DNA of 7,100 nucleotides from Alphaproteobacteria bacterium (GTDB lineage Bacteria > Pseudomonadota > Alphaproteobacteria > GCA-2731375), in the NCBI GenBank assembly GCA_030746295.1, contig JASLMY010000249.1, positions 1 to 7,100 of the forward strand. Direction: 5' to 3'. Positions 1 through 6,161 of the stretch are shown piece by piece. Made by a program: the position numbers and the translations under genes. The stretch's first letter is position 1, and each line of letters starts with the position of its first letter. The notes under the pieces were generated by a model. The model saw nothing but the letters and a program-made list of their open reading frames with translations, did not search any database and was not told the origin of the DNA.

Positions 1-299
1 TCGAGGCGGAGCGGGGTCAGCACCTCGATGCCCGAGATGCCCTTGTGGACGCGGGCGCCCAGGTGGATCTCGGCCTCGTGCCGGAAAGTGCCGGCGAGGT
101 GGACCCGGCGATGCGCCAGCGGGGCGGCATCGAATCGTGGCGGCAGCGCAATCGGCGCCGCAGCTAGCCGCGCCTGTCGCTCGGCGATCAGTCCTTCCTT
201 CCACTCCAGGCGCTGCAGCTGCCAGCCGCCGAGGCCGAGCAAGACCAAGAGCGCCGGCAGCGTCATCAGCGTCGGCAGCAGGGTCGGACGGAACCGCAA
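1..299 (-). CDS. surf1: SURF1 family cytochrome oxidase assembly protein, N-terminal part (runs off the window)
   Basis: SURF1 (Shy1) is an inner-membrane assembly factor that helps place haem a in subunit I of aa3 oxidases. The visible 99 residues begin MRFRPTLLPTL, followed by a membrane segment at about residues 8-25. The SURF1 signature GGWQLQRLEWK lies at about 24-34. The start of the periplasmic domain follows, including AGTFRHEAEIHLG at about 69-81. The C-terminal two thirds, with the second membrane helix, lie beyond base 1. No ATG gives the conserved FRPTL start. A TTG at 299-297 does, and it sits behind a GAGG that overlaps the DUF983 stop, so TTG is the likely start. The next in-frame ATG would cut into the first membrane helix. 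The gene follows DUF983 by 7 bases and is probably co-transcribed with the cox operon. The family call is firm from the WQLQRL and TFRHEAEI motifs. The exact start is inferred. Confidence 0.9.
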   Translation of the reverse strand, partial: MRFRPTLLPTLMTLPALLVLLGLGGWQLQRLEWKEGLIAERQARLAAAPIALPPRFDAAPLAHRRVHLAGTFRHEAEIHLGARVHKGISGIEVLTPLRL

Positions 300-304
300 A
301 CCGG

Positions 305-308
305 CCTC
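305..308 (-). promoter_or_regulatory. Probable ribosome binding site of surf1, supporting a TTG start
   Basis: GAGG reads 308 to 305 on the minus strand, overlaps the TGA stop of the DUF983 gene, and lies 5 bases before the TTG at 299-297. It decides the surf1 start because no in-frame ATG precedes the conserved FRPTL motif. The arrangement suggests translational coupling with DUF983. This is an inference from spacing. Confidence 0.5.
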
Positions 309-666
309 AGAAGCCGGCCGCCCGATGGCGGTATTGCAGGGCGATCAGCAAAGCCTTGAAGGGGCGCAGCAGCAGGATCGAGCCGCCGACCACGACCGGG
401 ACCTGGTAGACGAGATGCGCCCAGGTCGGCGGCTCGAAGGCGACCTCGACGACGAAGGCCAACAGGACGGCGATGAAGCCGATGATGAAGATGACGAAGA
501 CCGCCGGCCCGTCGCCCGAATCTTGCGCCGAGAGGTCGAGGCCGCAGACCTCGCAACCGGCGGCGACGGTCAAGAGGCCGGCGTAGAGCTTGCCCTCACC
601 GCAACGCGGACAACGACAGAGAAGCCCCGCCCGGATGGGCGAGGCCTCCTGCCGTTGATCGTTCAT
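307..666 (-). CDS. DUF983 family zinc-ribbon membrane protein
   Basis: This 119-residue protein of unknown biochemical function belongs to the DUF983 family, often found between coxC and surf1 in Alphaproteobacteria. The N-terminal half has two Cys-x-x-Cys knuckles, C19-x2-C22 and C38-x2-C41, which fit a zinc ribbon or other metal site. One further cysteine, C17, precedes the first knuckle. Two hydrophobic helices follow at about residues 54-75 (AVFVIFIIGFIAVLLAFVVE) and 83-100, and the protein ends in a short basic tail. The ATG at 666-664 gives the family's usual length. A reading frame open further upstream would run into coxC and is not supported. It starts 19 bases after the coxC stop with only a weak purine-rich site, so its translation may depend on coxC. 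Context suggests a role in oxidase biogenesis, possibly in metal handling, but nothing in the sequence proves this. Confidence 0.88.
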   Translation of the reverse strand: MNDQRQEASPIRAGLLCRCPRCGEGKLYAGLLTVAAGCEVCGLDLSAQDSGDGPAVFVIFIIGFIAVLLAFVVEVAFEPPTWAHLVYQVPVVVGGSILLLRPFKALLIALQYRHRAAGF

Positions 667-685
667 GGACGGTCGGCGTCGCTCT

Positions 686-1495
686 CTAGTGGGTGACCGC
701 GCCGGCGCCCCAGATGTAGATGCAGCTGAAGAGGAAGATCCAAACCACGTCGACGAAATGCCAGTACCAGGCCGCCGCCTCGAGGCCGAAATGGTGATCC
801 GGCTTGAAGTGGCCCTTGATGGTGCGGAACAGGCAGACCGCCAGGAAGATGGTGCCGATGATGACATGGGCACCGTGGAAGCCGGTGGCCATGAAGAAGG
901 TCGAGCCGTAGATCCCGCCCGAGAATTCGAACGGCGCTACCGCGTACTCGTAGCCCTGGACGCAGGTGAAAAGCAAACCCAGGACCACGGTCACGATCAG
1001 GCCCTGCACGGCGCTCTTCTGGTTGCCCTTGAGAACCGCATGGTGGGCCCAGGTGACGGTGCAGGACGAGGTCAGCAGGATCAGCGTGTTCAGCGCCGGC
1101 AGCGCCCAGGGATTGAAGGTGACGATGCCGTCCGGCGGCCAAGTGCCGCCGATCTGCTCGGTCGGGAACAGTGCCGCGTTGAAATAGGCCCAGAACCAGG
1201 CGACGAAGAACATCACTTCGGAGGCGATGAAGAGCACCATGCCGTAGCGCAGGCCCAGTTGCACGACGGGCGTGTGATGGCCCTCGTCCGTGGCCTCGCG
1301 CACCACGTCGCGCCACCAGACGAACATGGTGTAGAGCATCATCGCGATGCCGATGATGAAGATCCAAGGCGGTCCGTCGTGCAGGTACCAGATCAGGCCG
1401 GCCGCCAGAGCGAAGGCGCTCAAGGCGCCCAGCGCCGGCCATGGGCTCGGATCGACCAGATGATAATCGTGCCCTCTGGCGTGGGTGTCAGCCAT
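686..1495 (-). CDS. coxC: Cytochrome c oxidase subunit III
   Basis: Subunit III is the seven-helix, metal-free core subunit that stabilises subunit I during turnover and influences proton uptake at the D channel. The 269-residue product has the family's normal length. It shows the conserved WWRDVVRE at about 60-67 and FIASEVMFFVAWFWAYF at about 89-105, with the membrane glutamate E93. It also has GTWPPDGI at about 117-124, TGFHGAHVIIGT with H217 and H220, and YWHFVDVVWIFLF near the C terminus. The ATG at 1495-1493 has GGAG at 1504-1501, 5 bases upstream. The gene lies 58 bases after ctaG. That gap contains a short GC-rich inverted repeat without a T tract. All seven hydrophobic segments appear intact and I see no frameshift. 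Confidence 0.98.
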   Translation of the reverse strand: MADTHARGHDYHLVDPSPWPALGALSAFALAAGLIWYLHDGPPWIFIIGIAMMLYTMFVWWRDVVREATDEGHHTPVVQLGLRYGMVLFIASEVMFFVAWFWAYFNAALFPTEQIGGTWPPDGIVTFNPWALPALNTLILLTSSCTVTWAHHAVLKGNQKSAVQGLIVTVVLGLLFTCVQGYEYAVAPFEFSGGIYGSTFFMATGFHGAHVIIGTIFLAVCLFRTIKGHFKPDHHFGLEAAAWYWHFVDVVWIFLFSCIYIWGAGAVTH

Positions 1496-1521
1496 GTTGT
1501 CTCCGCTCCCTACTGTGCTCA

Positions 1522-1535
1522 GCCGCCGTGGCGGC
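1522..1535. repeat. Short GC-rich inverted repeat between ctaG and coxC
   Basis: GCCGCC (1522-1527) and GGCGGC (1530-1535) are perfect complements separated by 2 bases. A real hairpin would have about 5 pairs and a 4-base loop. No run of T follows on the minus strand, so it is not a normal intrinsic terminator. It could modestly pause or protect the transcript between ctaG and coxC, or be chance in GC-rich DNA. Confidence 0.4.
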
Positions 1536-1553
1536 CTAGACGGTTGTTCTCGC

Positions 1554-2138
1554 TCAATTGATCCGCTCCTCGGGCCCGGCGGCCGCGACGTCGGCCGTCG
1601 CCTCGTCCTCGAGGCGGAAGAAGGTATAAGACAGGGTGATGACCTTGACGTCGTCCAGGTTCGGGTCCTCCGAGATCGCCGGATCGACGAAGAAGGAGAC
1701 CGGCATGTCGGCCCTTTCGCCGGGTGCCAGGCGCTGCTCGGTGAAGCAGAAGCAGTCGACCTTGCTGAAGTAGGCGCCCGCCTTCAGGGGCGTTACGTTG
1801 AAAGTGGCCTGCCCGGTGACGGCGCGCTCGCCTTGGTTCTCTGCCTCGTAGAAGGCCAGCGCCTGCTCGCCGACGCGCAAGCTGACCTCGCGCTGCAGCG
1901 GCCGGAAGCGCCAGGGCATGCCGCGCGCCGTATCGGCGTTGAAGCGGACCCGTACGATCCGCTCGCCGATCTCGGCCGAGGCTTGCTCTGCGATCTTCGG
2001 CGTGCCGCCATAGCCCGTGACCTGGCAGAAGATTCGGTAGAGGGGCACCGCGGCGTAGGCCATGCCCACCATGGCGACGACGGCGGCGGCGGTGATCGAG
2101 GCCGTCAACCGGTTGCGCCTTTGCAGTTTCCCAGTCAT
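1554..2138 (-). CDS. ctaG: Cytochrome c oxidase copper-insertion protein CtaG (Cox11 family)
   Basis: CtaG (Cox11) is a membrane-anchored periplasmic copper chaperone that delivers copper to the CuB site of subunit I. The 194-residue product has a short basic cytoplasmic N terminus, one transmembrane helix at about residues 12-33, and the family motif AAVPLYRIFCQVTGYGGT at about 29-46 with the conserved C38. The copper-binding motif CFCF has C129 and C131, followed by EQRLAPGE and MPVSFFVDP. Length and motif order match typical alphaproteobacterial Cox11. The ATG at 2138-2136 overlaps the stop of the coxF-like gene as ATGA, and a GAAGGGCGG stretch just upstream could serve as the ribosome binding site. 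The acidic, alanine-rich C-terminal tail after about residue 176 looks variable. Confidence 0.97.
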   Translation of the reverse strand: MTGKLQRRNRLTASITAAAVVAMVGMAYAAVPLYRIFCQVTGYGGTPKIAEQASAEIGERIVRVRFNADTARGMPWRFRPLQREVSLRVGEQALAFYEAENQGERAVTGQATFNVTPLKAGAYFSKVDCFCFTEQRLAPGERADMPVSFFVDPAISEDPNLDDVKVITLSYTFFRLEDEATADVAAAGPEERIN

Positions 2139-2257
2139 CCGCCGCCCTTCATCTTGACCACGGTGACGGCGAAGAAGAGCACGACCAGCAACAGCAAGAC
2201 GCCTGCCAGCGCGAAGTTGCGGCCCCGTTTGCGCCGGTGCTCTTCGGACAGCGGCAT
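2135..2257 (-). CDS. coxF: CoxF-like small single-helix membrane protein of the cox operon
   Basis: This is a 40-residue protein. It begins MPLSEEHRRKRGRNFALAG, continues in a strongly hydrophobic helix at about residues 15-35 (LLLLVVLFFAVTVV), and ends KMKGGG. The basic N terminus before a single helix predicts that the N terminus lies in the cytoplasm. A small protein with an SEEHRRKRGRN-type start, one helix and a V-K-M ending, placed between ctaB and ctaG, recurs in alphaproteobacterial cox operons and is sometimes called CoxF. I use that name from position and pattern, and its function is not established to my knowledge. The start is 1 base after the ctaB stop (TGAGATG), and the end overlaps ctaG as ATGA. 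Translation is therefore probably coupled on both sides. The gene is easily missed because of its size. Confidence 0.85.
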   Translation of the reverse strand: MPLSEEHRRKRGRNFALAGVLLLLVVLFFAVTVVKMKGGG

Positions 2258-2258
2258 C

Positions 2259-3209
2259 TCACCCTGACCACCCCATCGCCCGCTCGGCCAGGAGCAGGCT
2301 GAAGAGAAGAAAGAGGTAGAGGATCGAATAGGCGAAAAGCCGCTTTGCCGGTGCTTCGTCGCCCGCGCCGGCGCGCCAGACCTGCCCGGCTTGGAGCAAG
2401 AGGCCGGTGCCGAGCAGGCCCGCCCCGATCCCGTAAGCGCTTCCCGCCAGGCCGGTGAAGGCCGGCACCAGGCTCAAGGGCACCAGGATCAGGCTGTAGA
2501 GAAGGATTTGCCGCCGGGTCTCTTTGTCACCGGCGACGACTGGCAGCATCGGCACCCCGGCATTGGCATAGTCACGGGCCCGGTAAAGGGCCAGGGCCCA
2601 GAAATGGGGTGGCGTCCAGAAGAAGATGACGGCGAACAGCAGCAACGCCTCCAGGCCGAGATCGCCCGTCACCGCGGCCCAGCCCACCAGCGGCGGAAAG
2701 GCGCCCGCCGCGCCGCCGATGACGATGTTCTGCGGCGTCCGGCGCTTCAGCCAGATGGTGTAGACGAAGACGTAGAAGCCGATCGTCAGTGCCAGCAACA
2801 TGGCCGCGGCAGCATTGACCAGAAGGCCCATCGCCAGCACCGAGCCGATCGCCAGCGTGACCCCGAAGCCGAGCGCCTCTCCCGGCGCCATGCGCCCGCT
2901 CGGAATCGGCCGGCCGCGAGTGCGGCTCATGGCGGCGTCGATATCGGCGTCGTACCACATGTTGATGGCGCCAGACGCGCCGGCGCCGACGGCGATGCAG
3001 ACGAGTGCTGCGGTGGCGATCACCGGGTGGATATCGCCCGGCGCAAGGTAGAGGCCGACGAAGGCGGTGAAGAGCACCAGGCTCATCACCCGGGGCTTCA
3101 GGAGCGCCAGGTAGTCGCGCGGGCCCGCCGCACCGGCGACCGCGGCCGACATGCCGCCCTCGCCGCGCGGCCTCGTAAGCGTCGCGCTATCCCCAGCCAT
3201 CGCCCGCAT
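2259..3209 (-). CDS. ctaB: Protohaem IX farnesyltransferase (haem O synthase)
   Basis: CtaB (CyoE/Cox10) attaches a farnesyl group to protohaem IX, producing haem O, the precursor of haem A used by this oxidase. It is a polytopic inner-membrane member of the UbiA prenyltransferase superfamily. The 316-residue product shows the first Asp-rich motif, N83-x3-D87-x3-D91 followed by [14 protein letters not shown] middle conserved block is [23 protein letters not shown] at about 155-177, and the second motif is D213-Y-x2-AGVPMLPVV. Several hydrophobic helices are spread through the protein. The N-terminal 28 residues are a variable extension before the conserved [13 protein letters not shown] later in-frame ATG at 3200-3198 is possible, but the ATG at 3209 has the better ribosome binding site. 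It lies 27 bases after coxA, and the coxF-like gene begins 1 base after its stop. Confidence 0.97.
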   Translation of the reverse strand: MRAMAGDSATLTRPRGEGGMSAAVAGAAGPRDYLALLKPRVMSLVLFTAFVGLYLAPGDIHPVIATAALVCIAVGAGASGAINMWYDADIDAAMSRTRGRPIPSGRMAPGEALGFGVTLAIGSVLAMGLLVNAAAAMLLALTIGFYVFVYTIWLKRRTPQNIVIGGAAGAFPPLVGWAAVTGDLGLEALLLFAVIFFWTPPHFWALALYRARDYANAGVPMLPVVAGDKETRRQILLYSLILVPLSLVPAFTGLAGSAYGIGAGLLGTGLLLQAGQVWRAGAGDEAPAKRLFAYSILYLFLLFSLLLAERAMGWSG

Positions 3210-3216
3210 CCCCTAT

Positions 3217-3220
3217 CTCC
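3217..3220 (-). promoter_or_regulatory. Ribosome binding site deciding the ctaB start
   Basis: GGAG at 3220-3217 lies 7 bases before the ATG at 3209-3207. The alternative in-frame ATG three codons later would be 16 bases away, so the upstream start is preferred. Confidence 0.6.
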
Positions 3221-3236
3221 GCAACTCTCGCCAAGC

Positions 3237-4829
3237 CTACTTCACCTCCGGCAGTTCCTCATAGGTGTGGAAGGGCGGCGGCGAGCTGTGGCTCCACTCC
3301 AACGTCGTCGCCCCCTCGCCCCAGGGGTTCTCCTCGCATTGCCGACCCGCCTTCAGGGTGTAGAAGACGATATAGAGGAACAGCAGCGTGCCGGCGAAGG
3401 TGATGTAGGTGCCGTAGGAGGAAACCACGTTCCAGCCGGTATAGGCGTCGGGATAGTCGGGAATGCGGCGCGGCATCCCGGCCAGGCCCACGAAGTGCTG
3501 CGGGAAGAAGATCAGGTTGACGCCGATGAAAGTGATCCAGAAGTGGATCTTGCCCAGCATCTCGGGATACTGCCGGCCGCTCATTTTGCCGATCCAGTAA
3601 TAGAAGCCGGCGTAGATGCCGAAGAGGGCACCCATCGACATCGTGTAGTGGAAGTGCGCGACCACGTAGTAGGTGTCGTGCAGGGCCAGGTCGGCGCCAG
3701 AGTTGGCCAGTACCACGCCGGTGACGCCGCCGACGGTGAAGAGGAAGATCATGCCGAGCGCGAACAGCATCGGCGTCGGGAACGTCATCGAGCCGCCCCA
3801 CATGGTGGCGATCCAGCTGAAGATCTTGATCCCCGTCGGCACCGCGATCACCATCGTCGCGGCGACGAAATAGGCGCGGGTGTCGACGCTCATGCCGACC
3901 GTGTACATGTGATGCGCCCAGACGATGAAGCCGACGACGCCGATCGCGACCATCGCGTAGGCCATGCCCAAGTAGCCGAAGATCGGCTTCTTGCAGAAGG
4001 TGGAGATGATCTGGCTGATGATGCCGAAGGACGGCAGGATCAGGATGTAGACCTCGGGGTGGCCGAAGAACCAGAAGAGATGCTGGTACAAGAGCGGGTC
4101 GCCGCCGCGCGCCGCGTCGAAGAAAGCGGTGTCGAAGTTGCGGTCGGTCAAGAGCATGGTGATGGCGCCGGCCAGCACCGGCAGCGAGAGCACCAGCAGG
4201 AAGGCGGTCACCAGGATCGACCAGACGAAGAGCGGCATCCGGTGCAGCGTCAGTCCCGGTGCGCGCATGTTGAAGATCGTGGTGATGAAGTTGATGGCGC
4301 CCATGATCGAGGCCGCGCCCGCCAGATGCAGGCTCAGAATAGCCATGTCGACCGACGGTCCGGGCTCGCCGCTGGTACTGAGCGGCGCATAGACCGTCCA
4401 GCCGACTCCTGCCCCCGGCCCCGGCCCCACGAACGCGGAGCCGACCAGCAGCAGCGTCGACGGAATCAAGAGCCAGAACGAGATGTTGTTCATCCGCGGG
4501 AAGGCCATGTCGGGGGCGCCGATCATCAACGGCACGAACCAGTTGCCGAAGCCGCCGATCAGCGCCGGCATGACCATGAAGAAGACCATGATCAGGCCGT
4601 GCGCGGTCACCAGGACGTTGAAGAAGTGATGATCGCCGCCCAGCACGTCGTCGCCCGGCGTTTGCAGCTCCATCCGCATGATCACCGACATCAGGCCGCC
4701 GATCACGCCCATGACGATGGCAAACGTCAGGTACATCGTGCCGATGTCTTTGTGGTTGGTCGAATAAAGCCAGCGCCGCCAACCGGTGGGCGTGTGATGG
4801 TCGTGGCCGTGCGCGGTCGCGTCACTCAT
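3237..4829 (-). CDS. coxA: Cytochrome c oxidase subunit I (aa3 type, A1 family)
   Basis: Subunit I holds haem a and the haem a3-CuB centre where oxygen is reduced, and it pumps protons across the inner membrane. The 530-residue product has the usual twelve-helix length. Visible ligands are H77 and H394 for haem a, H392 for haem a3 ([10 protein letters not shown]), and H257, H306 and H307 for CuB. Y261 is the tyrosine cross-linked to H257 in the motif GHPEVY. Proton-path residues of the A1 type are present: D107 and N114/N115 ([11 protein letters not shown]) for the D channel, E259 in GHPEVY, and K335 (TGIKIFSW) for the K channel. R454 and R455 fit the haem-propionate arginine pair. The ATG at 4829-4827 has AGGGGA 5 bases upstream. 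It follows coxB by 49 bases. Everything needed for catalysis appears intact. Confidence 0.99.
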   Translation of the reverse strand: MSDATAHGHDHHTPTGWRRWLYSTNHKDIGTMYLTFAIVMGVIGGLMSVIMRMELQTPGDDVLGGDHHFFNVLVTAHGLIMVFFMVMPALIGGFGNWFVPLMIGAPDMAFPRMNNISFWLLIPSTLLLVGSAFVGPGPGAGVGWTVYAPLSTSGEPGPSVDMAILSLHLAGAASIMGAINFITTIFNMRAPGLTLHRMPLFVWSILVTAFLLVLSLPVLAGAITMLLTDRNFDTAFFDAARGGDPLLYQHLFWFFGHPEVYILILPSFGIISQIISTFCKKPIFGYLGMAYAMVAIGVVGFIVWAHHMYTVGMSVDTRAYFVAATMVIAVPTGIKIFSWIATMWGGSMTFPTPMLFALGMIFLFTVGGVTGVVLANSGADLALHDTYYVVAHFHYTMSMGALFGIYAGFYYWIGKMSGRQYPEMLGKIHFWITFIGVNLIFFPQHFVGLAGMPRRIPDYPDAYTGWNVVSSYGTYITFAGTLLFLYIVFYTLKAGRQCEENPWGEGATTLEWSHSSPPPFHTYEELPEVK

Positions 4830-4864
4830 CGATTTCCCCTTTATTGGAAAAGGCGATAACTGGT

Positions 4865-4881
4865 TCTGGTCAATCTGGTCA
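4865..4881. repeat. Short tandem repeat at the coxB-coxA junction
   Basis: TCTGGTCA occurs at 4865-4872 and again at 4874-4881, a 9-base period, with a partial CTGGT just before at 4860-4864. The second copy contains the coxB stop codon. It is probably a replication slip in the junction, and I see no functional signature. Confidence 0.5.
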
Positions 4882-5730
4882 GCGGGCCGAGGCGGTGTTG
4901 ATCCGGGCCACCTCGAGCGGCGTCTCGTCGCCCGATCGGGCGAACTCCTTCTTCGCCTTCTCGACCCAGGCCTTGAACTCGTCCTTGGGCACCGCCTTCA
5001 CCATGATCGGCATGAAGCCGTGGCGGACGCCGCAGAGCTCGGAGCACATGCCATAGTACATCCCCGGCGCCTCGACCTTCATCCAGGTCTCGTTGATGCG
5101 CCCAGGCACCGCGTCGAGCTTGACGCCGAAGGCGGGCATGGCCCACGAGTGGATCACGTCGTCCGACGTGGTGAGCAGGCGGATCGAGGTGTCGACCGGC
5201 ACGACGATGGCGTTGTCGGTGGCCAGAAGCCGCGGCTGGTCGGGCGTGCGCTCGTCGTCCTCCAGCATCGTCGCATCGAAGGTCAGGTCGTCGTGGTCCG
5301 GGTATTCGTAGCTCCAGTACCACTGATGGCCGATCGCCTTGATCGTCATCTCTGCGTCGACGGCGCGATCGGCGAAGTAGAGGAGCTTGAACGAGGGGAT
5401 CGCGATCACCACCAGGATCAGCACCGGCACCGCCGTCCAAATCACCTCCAGAAGCGTGTTGTGCGATGTCTTGGTCGGGGTCGGATTGCTCTTCGCGTTG
5501 AACTTGACCATGCAATAGAGCAACAGGCACATCACGAAGATCGCGATCACGAAGATGAGCACCAGCAGCATGTTGTGAAAGCTGTTGAGCTCTCGCATCA
5601 CCGGCGTGGCCGCGTCCTGCAGCCCGAGCTGCCATGGCTCGGCCAAGCCCGCCGCCTGAGCCGCCGCCGCGAAGCCCGCGCCCGTCGCGACAAGCGTCCC
5701 GAGGGCGGCAAATATCCGCGATGCCGTCAT
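4879..5730 (-). CDS. coxB: Cytochrome c oxidase subunit II (CuA subunit)
   Basis: Subunit II accepts electrons from cytochrome c at the binuclear CuA centre and passes them to haem a. The 283-residue precursor begins with a signal peptide (about residues 1-27, probable cleavage after AAAAQA). Two transmembrane helices follow at about 52-76 and 96-118, then the periplasmic cupredoxin domain. CuA ligands are complete: H194, C229, E231, C233, H237 and M240 (motif [13 protein letters not shown]). The aromatic patch [12 protein letters not shown] at about 134-145 is the usual electron entry region. There is no C-terminal cytochrome c domain, so a separate cytochrome c is needed. The ATG at 5730-5728 has a strong AAGGAG-type site at 5742-5736. 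This is the first gene of the minus-strand operon, with a 431-base gap to the divergent tldD. Confidence 0.99.
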   Translation of the reverse strand: MTASRIFAALGTLVATGAGFAAAAQAAGLAEPWQLGLQDAATPVMRELNSFHNMLLVLIFVIAIFVMCLLLYCMVKFNAKSNPTPTKTSHNTLLEVIWTAVPVLILVVIAIPSFKLLYFADRAVDAEMTIKAIGHQWYWSYEYPDHDDLTFDATMLEDDERTPDQPRLLATDNAIVVPVDTSIRLLTTSDDVIHSWAMPAFGVKLDAVPGRINETWMKVEAPGMYYGMCSELCGVRHGFMPIMVKAVPKDEFKAWVEKAKKEFARSGDETPLEVARINTASAR

Positions 5731-5771
5731 GTTAACTCCTTAAGAATAGACAAGGTTGGGGCCCATCCCGC

Positions 5772-5801
5772 CGGTCCGTAAGAGCCCCCCCTAACGGACC
5801 G
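5772..5801 (-). repeat. Perfect 8-bp hairpin with a seven-G loop in the coxB leader
   Basis: CGGTCCGT (5772-5779) and ACGGACCG (5794-5801) are exact complements around a 14-base loop. Read on the minus (coxB) strand, the loop contains a run of seven G. The element ends 41 bases before the coxB start codon. It is not followed by a T run, so it is not a standard terminator. It could be a leader RNA structure, an mRNA-stabilising hairpin or a protein operator. The pairing is seen directly and the role is inferred. Confidence 0.6.
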
Positions 5802-5809
5802 CCGTCGCC

Positions 5810-5826
5810 CCGTGCCTCGCGCACGG
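5810..5826 (-). repeat. Second small hairpin in the coxB leader
   Basis: CCGTGC (5810-5815) and GCACGG (5821-5826) pair perfectly around a 5-base loop, CTCGC. It lies 8 bases from the larger hairpin, between it and the promoter candidate. If transcription starts near 5837, both hairpins lie in the coxB leader RNA. Six pairs in GC-rich DNA can arise by chance. Confidence 0.4.
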
Positions 5827-5843
5827 CGCCATTCGTGGCCCAA

Positions 5844-5873
5844 TATCTACAGGAGCGCCCGCGCCGCCGACAA
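5844..5873 (-). promoter_or_regulatory. Candidate promoter of the cox operon
   Basis: On the minus strand TTGTCG (5873-5868) and TAGATA (5849-5844) are 18 bases apart, followed by an A/T-containing stretch in otherwise GC-rich DNA. The -35 match is fair (TTG-C-) and the -10 match is poor. A start near 5837 would give a leader of about 107 bases carrying both hairpins. Sigma-factor class cannot be told from this. Confidence 0.3.
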
Positions 5874-5952
5874 GTCCGTTGCCGATGTCCGGTGCCGTCG
5901 CGCGGCCTGGATGCGAGTTGGTTCGACTTTCCAATAGGTAAATGTTTTCATG

Positions 5953-5997
5953 GCCTTGTCCCGGCACGACGCGATCCCGAGGCGGCTCGGACAAGGC
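5953..5997. repeat. 9-bp spaced inverted repeat between coxB and tldD
   Basis: GCCTTGTCC (5953-5961) and GGACAAGGC (5989-5997) are exact complements separated by 27 bases, and a G-T pair extends them by one. The two centres are 36 bp apart. A second, nested inverted repeat, CCGAG (5977-5981) with CTCGG (5986-5990), overlaps the right arm. The pair may be regulator half-sites, or may fold in RNA. No known operator consensus was recognised. Confidence 0.5.
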
Positions 5998-6079
5998 TGC
6001 GACGGAATGTCGCACACGCGGTCAAGTTGGCGCCGCGGACGCTGCCGGGGGGAGAAATCTCCGAATCACGCCCTCGGGG

Positions 6080-6108
6080 ATGACGGGGTGGCATCGCTGC
6101 GCCATATT
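6080..6108 (+). promoter_or_regulatory. Candidate tldD promoter
   Basis: ATGACG (6080-6085) and CATATT (6103-6108) are 17 bases apart, each matching the housekeeping consensus at four of six positions. The -10 lies in the only AT-rich patch close to tldD. A start near 6115 would leave a leader of about 47 bases before the tldD ATG. Confidence 0.33.
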
Positions 6109-6150
6109 ACCTTCAGACGCGCTCGCGGCCCGATGCCGAGCGAGCCCGGA

Positions 6151-6155
6151 AGGAG
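6151..6155 (+). promoter_or_regulatory. Ribosome binding site of tldD
   Basis: AGGAG lies 6 bases before the ATG at 6162-6164. It fixes the tldD start. An earlier ATG at 6133 is in another frame and terminates at the TGA within ATGA at the tldD start. Confidence 0.75.
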
Positions 6156-6161
6156 ACCCGA

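Larger units (their letters stand above)
5731..6161. other. Divergent coxB-tldD intergenic regulatory region
   Basis: These 431 bases separate the two start codons. I find no convincing gene. The open frames here are short, arginine-rich and lack good start sites. What is visible: the coxB ribosome binding site at 5736-5742, two hairpins in the coxB leader (5772-5801 and 5810-5826), and a weak minus-strand promoter candidate (5844-5873). There is also a spaced inverted repeat (5953-5997), a 12-base near palindrome GGAGAAATCTCC at 6051-6062, a weak plus-strand promoter candidate (6080-6108), and the tldD ribosome binding site at 6151-6155. An AT-richer patch at about 5929-5952 stands out from the GC-rich surroundings. 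GACAAG or its complement occurs four times. Confidence 0.8.

Noticed and set aside
307..873. Longer 188-codon start for the DUF983 gene
   Set aside because: The extra N-terminal residues overlap the end of coxC in another frame and are low-complexity S/R/P. The ATG at 666 gives the normal family length.
1522..1535. GC-rich inverted repeat as an intrinsic terminator between ctaG and coxC
   Set aside because: The stem is short, its loop is too tight at full length, and no T run follows on the transcribed strand.
2391..4859. An 822-codon open frame on the plus strand, antisense to coxA and ctaB
   Set aside because: It is the complement of two clear conserved genes. Its product is dominated by H, R, D, E, Q and G with no domain, as expected from GC-rich codon bias on the opposite strand.
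5732..5743. TTAA-CTCC-TTAA next to the coxB start, resembling a CtrA site
   Set aside because: CtrA sites need TTAA-N7-TTAA. Here the spacer is 4 bases, and the sequence is explained by the ribosome binding site AAGGAG.
5791..6015. 74-codon minus-strand frame upstream of coxB
   Set aside because: No domain, no hydrophobic or signal segment and no good ribosome binding site. It spans the candidate promoter and part of the hairpins.
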